From: Planctomycetia bacterium
GTDB taxonomy: Bacteria; Planctomycetota; Phycisphaerae; Phycisphaerales; SM1A02
Direction: 5' to 3'
Length of the DNA: 10,454 nt
NCBI GenBank assembly: GCA_005799475.1
Contig: SYGQ01000195.1
Span: forward strand, 1 to 10,454
This document shows positions 6,180 through 10,454 of this stretch, piece by piece. The stretch's first letter is position 1. Each line of letters starts with the position of its first letter. Below the pieces are notes generated by a model that had not been told where the DNA came from, made no database searches, and saw only the letters and a list, made by a program, of their open reading frames with translations. The position numbers and the translations under genes were made by a program.

Positions 6180-7702
6180 GGCGACACATTCCTCGGGATG
6201 ACTCGGCGACGACCCGCCGGGACTGAGACCTTCGGCGTACTGCCGGCGACGGGTGGTGGCTGAATCGTCGTCGCCACGATGGTCGACTCCAGCGGCCCAT
6301 TCAGGCGCGCGTACTGGACCGCCGGCACCGCGGTGCCCGACGGCAGGTTGACGGCAACAATGTTGTTGCGGAGGGCATCGACCTCGACATCGGCAAGCTC
6401 CTGGCCAGCTGCGCTGAGAAGCCGAATCTTGCCATCGGCGGGGGTCGGCATGGACGCGACATCGATCCGCTGCGGCATTGTGTGCCAACAGCGCAGATCT
6501 GCGGCGGTCGAACTCGCTTGGTAGATAAGCCCCACGAGCATCACGATCCCCGCCGCCGTGGCGGCATCCCCGCCGGATCGAGCAGCCCTACTGGCACCCC
6601 AAGTCGCTGCCGCCTTGACCGCACTCGTAGCGACTTCCTGCACGATGACCCCAGGGAGACGCAGCCTGTACTCATGCCCGGCGATCTCGTTCATATCGCA
6701 GAGCATGACTCCGTTCACATCCGTGTCGCCAGCCAGAACTTTGAATCCGTCCACGCCAGCGAGTCCGGGCTTGAAGACCGGAAACGCCGCCGAGACATAG
6801 GGCATCTGCCCGTAGGGAATCGGGATGTCCAACCGAAGCTCCTCGTAGTGCGGCGCGAGTCCGCTCAACAGGAAGACCCATGTGGTTGGCACGGCGTCGC
6901 CTCGGCGAGCGGCGTCCAACCGAGCGAGATCCGCGGCAACGACCGGAGCCGCTGCAGGCACCATCGCCACGCAGTTGCGCAAGTCGGTCCGCGCGTTGGC
7001 GAGGTCCCCCGCTTCCGTGGAAGTGGCCATGAGGAACACGCCGCGCAGGTATGTGCTGAACGGGTTCGCGAAGTCGGCATAGCCGCGGCGGTCCTCGACC
7101 GACTCCGCGATCGACGCCAACTTCGGGTGCTCGATATGGCTGACATCTGTATTGCGCGTGGCGCTCTCCGCAGTCATCGCGGCCTGCTGCTTCGTGATCT
7201 CATCTTGGTAGCGCGCCACCGCCGCCTGCTGCCAGTCGTGCGCCCGGTTCAGGTCGATGCGCGCATTCGCGAGGTCCCCAGCCGCCAATCGATTGAGCGC
7301 CTGCATCGTGCTGAGCATGATCCGCTCACCGGGAGTGCCTCGGTAGGTGGACATCGTCTGGTTCACGAGCGTGGCACTCACGACCTCGCTGACGAGCGCT
7401 TCGGGCTTCGCCTGAAGGTACGGCCGCAACAACTCGTCGGCGGCGTCATAGTGAGCGATGCTCAAAGCGAGATCTCCGGAAAGTTGGCAAGACCGGCCCG
7501 CTTCCATCAGCACGGCCACCTTGTCACGACTGTCGGCCTGCTGGATGAACGCCGTCGCCTGGTCGGCGGCAAGGGAGTACTCCCCTTTCTGCAGCGCCTC
7601 CGACACATTTCGCGCGTTGGTTCGGTACCCCGACTGACAACCCGCCAGCATGACCGCCAGCGACGATGCCGCCAACACCATGGAACTCATGGTGGTGGCC
7701 AT
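6176..7702 (-). CDS. COG3014-type TPR-like lipoprotein
   Basis: The 508-residue product starts with a lipoprotein signal ending in MLAGC (Cys22). Residues about 35-260 are alpha-helical and TPR-like, with the COG3014 hallmarks GTPGERIMLSTMQALNRLAAGDLANARIDLNRA (quoted in part: GERIML at 125-130, LNRAHDW at 151-157), then ANPFSTYLRG at 212-221. The unit GDLANAR occurs twice (142-148 and 232-238), indicating repeated helical hairpins. A beta-rich region with 'YVSAAFPVF' follows, then a hydrophobic helix around 382-397 and LRCWHTMPQRIDVA at 403-416, also typical of the family. The C-terminus (about 420-508) is beta-rich and ends in a Pro/Arg-rich tail. An in-frame TTG at 7735 would overlap the upstream gene; the ATG at 7702, 9 nt after GAGGGGAA, is preferred and leaves a 5-bp gap. 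The function of COG3014 proteins is unknown; they are found beside LpoB and YcfL homologues in other bacteria. Confidence 0.78.
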   Translation of the reverse strand: MATTMSSMVLAASSLAVMLAGCQSGYRTNARNVSEALQKGEYSLAADQATAFIQQADSRDKVAVLMEAGRSCQLSGDLALSIAHYDAADELLRPYLQAKPEALVSEVVSATLVNQTMSTYRGTPGERIMLSTMQALNRLAAGDLANARIDLNRAHDWQQAAVARYQDEITKQQAAMTAESATRNTDVSHIEHPKLASIAESVEDRRGYADFANPFSTYLRGVFLMATSTEAGDLANARTDLRNCVAMVPAAAPVVAADLARLDAARRGDAVPTTWVFLLSGLAPHYEELRLDIPIPYGQMPYVSAAFPVFKPGLAGVDGFKVLAGDTDVNGVMLCDMNEIAGHEYRLRLPGVIVQEVATSAVKAAATWGASRAARSGGDAATAAGIVMLVGLIYQASSTAADLRCWHTMPQRIDVASMPTPADGKIRLLSAAGQELADVEVDALRNNIVAVNLPSGTAVPAVQYARLNGPLESTIVATTIQPPPVAGSTPKVSVPAGRRRVIPRNVSP

Positions 7703-7707
7703 TGCGA

Positions 7708-9495
7708 TCAGTTCCCCTCGAGCAATTGCCACCAAATCGTGTCGGCACCCACACTGAGATTCCGCAGGTTGCTCGTGTCCACATTGATGTTGGTGCGACG
7801 CATCAGCTCGACGAGCGCCCTGACCTTGTCGATCTGGACCTCGCGCAAGACATCCAGATCCTTCAGACCCTCAAGGAAACGACTCTCCTCTCGCCAGCGA
7901 TCCAGCCCTTCGGTCGACATGCGCATAGGGATGTCGAGCACAAGTCCCTCCCGAACATTGATCATGCGCTCCACGCTCTCGAACCCCGGTCGCTCAAGCC
8001 GTAGCGTGTGCATTCCTTCGCTCATCCGCACCACACCTGGAACGGTGCCCATGGCGATGCCATCGACAAGCGCGGTCACCCCCATCGGACCAAGGCCAAC
8101 CTGGCCGGATTCCACTTTGAACTCGCCGCCCGTGGTGCGCTTGACATTGGGGAGGTAGAGATCGGCGAGGAAGACGCCAACCCTGATGTCGCGTTCCGGT
8201 GTGACGAGACTCAGTCGCACCGACGGGCTCGCGAGGGCGGCCGAAGCAGCTGTGCCCATGGCCTTCGCGGACTCACCGATCAACTCGTTGACCGGATTCG
8301 TAACGAGTTGGCCCTGTTGGTTCGCGCGCACTTTGCGCGACGCGCTGCTCGTGCCCGATGCCAGTGTCTCGCCGCGCGGCCCGCCAAAAATCTCCCATGT
8401 TGTCCGAAGCGCAAACTCGCGACCTGAGAGCGTCGGCCCGCCATTTGGGTCCGCCCAGTCCAGCGCTGTCTCGTCGAGCGCATCGATCGACGCGACACAG
8501 ACGCCGTCGGCTCCAAGTTGCTGCGCTAAGTTTCGCGCGCTCGTCGAGTTCGAGACCAAGCGATCCAGCTGTTGGTCGAGCGACTGCGGTGTCCCCGCGT
8601 TTGGACCCTCGCTGGCGAAGTGCTTGACGGCGTTCATGACATCTTCACGCCGAATCACAGAAATGCCCGGGCGCACGAGCGACGCGACCAGATCATCTTC
8701 CAACTGCCGCACTTTCTCGTCGGGCACATTGGGGGCGAGATCCTTGACAAACACGGCCAGTCGAATCGGCCCCTCAGCACCTGCTGGCGTCCCTGTCGGC
8801 GGCACCGGCGAGTCGGGACTCTTGGCACCGTTGGCGGGCACGAGCGCCACCACGGCCTTCTCCACTGCCGCGCCGCAGAGCGAAGTAACGATGGTCGACA
8901 GGAGCGCATTCGTGGGGCGCCCCTCCTGCTGCACCCCGGGCAGCGTTTCATCAGTGACCGCATCACTCACGGCAATGCGCGACGACCCAGTCAGCAGTCC
9001 AGTCGAGGAGTCGTACATCTTCAGGACACCCTCGACCTGAATCATCCTCCGCTCGGCCTGAGACTTCCCCAGCGGCCCCTCAAGGACCGATCGCTGAGTG
9101 ATGTCCTGGAAGTTCGTCAGTTGGAGGGCTAGCACAAACTGAGCACCCGCGAGATTCAGCGACTTCGCCGTCTGCGGGTCAAGGCGACTGACCGATCCCG
9201 AGAAGTCGATTAGGTCCCACTCCTTCACCACGAGCGCGAGGTCGGAACGACCCACGACATCCAAGCGGTCCGTCTGGCTGACTGTGGTCGGCAGGCTGGC
9301 GTTGATTGCCTCGACGAGTTGAGCGAGTTCGTTGGATCGACCCTGCGAGGCGGCCTGCGCTTCAACGGCCTTCGTGGCGCGGACTTCCCAGATGGCCACG
9401 CGCGGTTTGTCCGATACGCCAAGGATGTTCGCACCCATGGAGACGATCGACAGAACACCGAGAACGAACACACACACCCGAGTCGATGCCAACAT
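7708..9495 (-). CDS. exported protein with two tandem CsgG/LpoB-like domains and a PEGA domain
   Basis: The 595-residue product has an uncleaved or Sec-type signal (hydrophobic residues 7-27, no lipobox Cys). Domain 1 (about 31-215) looks CsgG-like: KPRVAIWEV, a helix 'LAQLVEAINASL', RLDVVGRSDLALVVKEWD, LNLAGAQFVLALQL, then 'QVEGVLKMYDSSTGLLTGSSRI'. After a Pro/Gly-rich linker (about 221-243), domain 2 (about 244-415) repeats the same order: IRLAVFVKDL, 'RQLEDDLVASLV', ISVIRREDVMNAVKHF, LAQQLGADGVCVASIDAL, then 'TTWEIFGGPRGETLASGTSSASRKV'. A PEGA-type domain lies at about 471-525 (ALVDGIAMGTVPGVVRMSEGMHTLRLERPGF). A charged helical tail of about 65 residues with RW, LEGLKDLDVLREV follows. The start was chosen by AAGGAGG 6 nt upstream; the frame also allows GTG at 9519, which would put that ribosome site inside the gene. 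It is the first gene of the operon. CsgG and LpoB share this alpha/beta fold, so a periplasmic scaffold or secretion-related role is possible but unproven. Confidence 0.72.
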   Translation of the reverse strand: MLASTRVCVFVLGVLSIVSMGANILGVSDKPRVAIWEVRATKAVEAQAASQGRSNELAQLVEAINASLPTTVSQTDRLDVVGRSDLALVVKEWDLIDFSGSVSRLDPQTAKSLNLAGAQFVLALQLTNFQDITQRSVLEGPLGKSQAERRMIQVEGVLKMYDSSTGLLTGSSRIAVSDAVTDETLPGVQQEGRPTNALLSTIVTSLCGAAVEKAVVALVPANGAKSPDSPVPPTGTPAGAEGPIRLAVFVKDLAPNVPDEKVRQLEDDLVASLVRPGISVIRREDVMNAVKHFASEGPNAGTPQSLDQQLDRLVSNSTSARNLAQQLGADGVCVASIDALDETALDWADPNGGPTLSGREFALRTTWEIFGGPRGETLASGTSSASRKVRANQQGQLVTNPVNELIGESAKAMGTAASAALASPSVRLSLVTPERDIRVGVFLADLYLPNVKRTTGGEFKVESGQVGLGPMGVTALVDGIAMGTVPGVVRMSEGMHTLRLERPGFESVERMINVREGLVLDIPMRMSTEGLDRWREESRFLEGLKDLDVLREVQIDKVRALVELMRRTNINVDTSNLRNLSVGADTIWWQLLEGN

Positions 9496-9501
9496 GCGAT
9501 G

Positions 9502-9508
9502 CCTCCTT
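9502..9508 (-). promoter_or_regulatory. strong Shine-Dalgarno AAGGAGG
   Basis: AAGGAGG reads on the minus strand from 9508 to 9502, 6 nt before the ATG at 9495. It is the best ribosome binding site in the window and fixes the start of the first gene of the operon. Confidence 0.85.
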
Positions 9509-9520
9509 CGGACCTGCACG

Positions 9521-9526
9521 ATAGTA
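9521..9526 (-). promoter_or_regulatory. candidate -10 box of the envelope operon
   Basis: TACTAT (minus strand, 9526-9521; 4 of 6 to TATAAT) would place the transcription start near 9513, giving a leader of about 18 nt that contains the AAGGAGG site. No good -35 hexamer is seen at the usual distance, so this is only a candidate. It lies at the decayed end of the propeller remnant, which fits the remnant no longer being translated through. Confidence 0.28.
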
Positions 9527-9535
9527 GCGAAGCGC

Positions 9536-10120
9536 AGGGTCGCCTAGCGAACGGAGTCGCTGGACCATGGGGAGGTTGGCGGTCGCATAGATCAGATGCG
9601 GGTTGAGGTCGCGCCTGACCAAGGGGACGCGAGCGAGTTCGCGTCCCCATGTGACGGCCGCGCTCCAGACCTTGTTGTTGACATCGCGCCACGCGCCATC
9701 GGATCCCTTGCGAACGATGAGACTTGTGTCCGGGGGGTTTGGAAGCGCCGCGGCGATCGGCCGCACAAAACTGTTCCCCGAGTTGGGCGGCGGGTTCGGA
9801 TCGCCGCGATAGGGATTGACGGCGGACGAAACCACCGTCTCGGGAAGCACCGTCGTGTCATTTCCAGAGTGAGAGATGGCGCACCAGACCACAGTGCCGT
9901 CGGTGGCGAGCGCCCGCGGCTCCTCGCCAGCAATGGGAACGACTGTTGGCGACGCACTCGTCTGCTGCAGGTCGAAGACCTCAGGTCGGTTCCGCTGCGA
10001 CACGCTGACCGGTTCGAGACCCACGGAGATCGACGCCAGCGATCGAAGCCCGACACCCTCGACGAGATCGACCTCCAGCCGATTATCGGCCGGGTTGGCG
10101 TGGAGCAGCGGAGAGCGCAT
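9536..10120 (-). pseudogene. decayed beta-propeller (YVTN/NHL-like) protein remnant
   Basis: An open frame from ATG at 10120 carries recognisable blocks of a large planctomycete propeller protein in the correct order: PADNRLEV, ISVGLEPVSV, EVFDLQQTSASPTVVPIAGE, EPRALATDG, AISHSGNDTTVL, NPPPNSGNSFV, then DLNPHLIYATANLP and LRSLGDP (ending at 9536). In intact relatives, as I recall them, these blocks are separated by further blades (for example between VGLEPVSV and the VFDL block, and between the 'W.D.N' and DLNPHL blocks), preceded by a signal peptide and followed by more blades. Here the product has no signal peptide, the blocks are fused closely, and after LGDP the frame turns into non-propeller sequence that overlaps the start of the next gene by 134 bp before stopping at 9362. 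A TGA lies 11 codons upstream of the ATG. The simplest reading is a remnant with terminal and internal deletions. A short but functional derivative cannot be ruled out. Confidence 0.6.
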
Positions 10121-10167
10121 GACACAACTGCAGCGCGAGTTCCGTATGTGTCACCCCGAGCCAGACT

Positions 10168-10190
10168 GATTTCTAGTGATGTCTAGAATC
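10168..10190. repeat. inverted repeat, operator-like, upstream of the right-edge gene
   Basis: TTCTAG (10171-10176) and CTAGAA (10183-10188) form a perfect 6-bp inverted repeat with a 6-bp spacer. Allowing one bulged T, it extends to GATTTCTAG / CTAGAATC (10168-10190). It is AT-rich against a GC-rich background, covers the putative -10 box and ends 7 nt before the ATG at 10198. This is the geometry of a repressor-dimer operator. Confidence 0.5.
10184..10189 (+). promoter_or_regulatory. candidate -10 box (TAGAAT), possible leaderless start
   Basis: TAGAAT matches TATAAT at 5 of 6 positions and lies 8 nt before the ATG at 10198. No Shine-Dalgarno is present in CCGCGCCC between them. Transcription would start at or one or two bases before the start codon. 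No convincing -35 hexamer is seen around 10161, so an activator or another sigma factor may be involved. Confidence 0.42.
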
Positions 10191-10197
10191 CGCGCCC

Positions 10198-10454
10198 ATG
10201 AAGACTCCACTTGGTCGAACCGTCCTCGCTTCGGTGGTGGCCGGTGCTGTGTGGTTCGCCTGGGGTGCGTTCGCGCACATGGTGCTTCAACTCGGGGACT
10301 CGTCGTTCAAGCAGTTGCCTCAGGAGGACGCGGTGCTTGAAGCACTTCGCAATGCCAACCCCGAGGACGGGCTCTACGCGTTCCCATTCTGGGGTCAACA
10401 CGGTGTGGCCGATGACCACGAGGCAGAGAAGGAGATCGCGGCGAAGTTCGCCAA
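10198..10454 (+). CDS. membrane protein of unknown function, N-terminal part (runs off right edge)
   Basis: The first 85 codons are present. Residues about 8-30 form one hydrophobic transmembrane helix (VLASVVAGAVWFAWGAFAHM). After it come AHMVLQLGDSSFKQLPQEDAVLEALRNANPEDGLYAFPFWG and an acidic stretch DDHEAEKEIAAKFA (quoted in part: QLGDSSFKQLPQEDAV at 31-46). I recognise the pattern 'WG..SHMVLPLG......LP.E..V...L......GLY.FP' from uncharacterised bacterial integral membrane proteins, which usually carry further helices toward the C-terminus, outside this window. No function is known to me. The gene is divergent from the propeller remnant and the envelope operon, with its own operator-like inverted repeat. 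Confidence 0.72.
   Translation, partial: MKTPLGRTVLASVVAGAVWFAWGAFAHMVLQLGDSSFKQLPQEDAVLEALRNANPEDGLYAFPFWGQHGVADDHEAEKEIAAKFA

Noticed and set aside
6482..8158. 558-codon plus-strand open frame
   Set aside because: It is antisense to the COG3014-type and CsgG-like genes, reads as Arg/His-rich sequence with no domain, and reflects GC-rich codon bias. The minus strand has lipoboxes, ribosome sites and family motifs.
9496..9519. GTG start at 9519 for the CsgG-like gene
   Set aside because: It would add eight mostly basic residues and place the AAGGAGG ribosome site inside the coding sequence; ATG 9495 has ideal spacing.
9362..9535. C-terminal continuation of the propeller remnant frame
   Set aside because: Family resemblance stops at LGDP (9536). 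The rest overlaps the start of the CsgG-like gene in another frame and looks random.
9596..10186. 196-codon plus-strand open frame
   Set aside because: It is complementary to the propeller remnant, Arg-rich and without motifs.
1..10454. CRISPR arrays, tRNA/rRNA genes, insertion sequences, integrase or att sites
   Set aside because: No regularly spaced direct repeats, cloverleaf-like sequences, transposase motifs or terminal inverted repeats were seen.

Overview
The window is GC-rich bacterial chromosome, most likely from a planctomycete of the Phycisphaerae/Phycisphaerales type. The evidence is two consecutive exported proteins ending in the short cysteine-bracketed dockerin-like repeat typical of that group, the start of a formylglycine-generating-enzyme-like (SUMF1) lipoprotein, and remnants of a planctomycete-type beta-propeller protein. 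Family assignments come from reading motifs; no database search was run.

Left part (1-5119). A minus-strand lipoprotein (1-232, running off the left edge) is divergent from a plus-strand exported protein (342-2762). In that protein an SGNH-hydrolase-like domain appears to be inserted into a seven-motif RCC1-like propeller. A second plus-strand exported protein follows (2879-5119): a lysyl-endopeptidase-like S1 protease with a PPC domain, a second beta-sandwich and the same kind of dockerin-like tail. Both look like secreted or surface-anchored multidomain proteins.

Central part (5142-9495, minus strand). This is a compact four-gene operon that converges on the protease gene. Read from its promoter side it encodes (i) an exported protein with two tandem CsgG/LpoB-like domains plus a PEGA domain, (ii) a COG3014-type TPR-like lipoprotein, (iii) a YcfL-family lipoprotein and (iv) an LpoB-family lipoprotein. 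Gaps are 5 bp, a 4-base ATGA overlap, and 15 bp. Each gene has a recognisable Shine-Dalgarno sequence. The layout suggests an envelope lipoprotein complex. LpoB activates PBP1b in enterobacteria, but what this version does in a planctomycete is not known, and this operon is the most interesting system in the window.

Right part (9536-10454). Upstream of the operon, on the same strand, lies what looks like a decayed beta-propeller gene that keeps family blocks in order but lacks both ends and internal segments. Divergent from it, at the right edge, is the start of an unknown one-or-more-TM membrane protein (10198 onward). Its ATG lies 8 nt after a TAGAAT box embedded in an inverted repeat, so its mRNA may be leaderless and operator-controlled.
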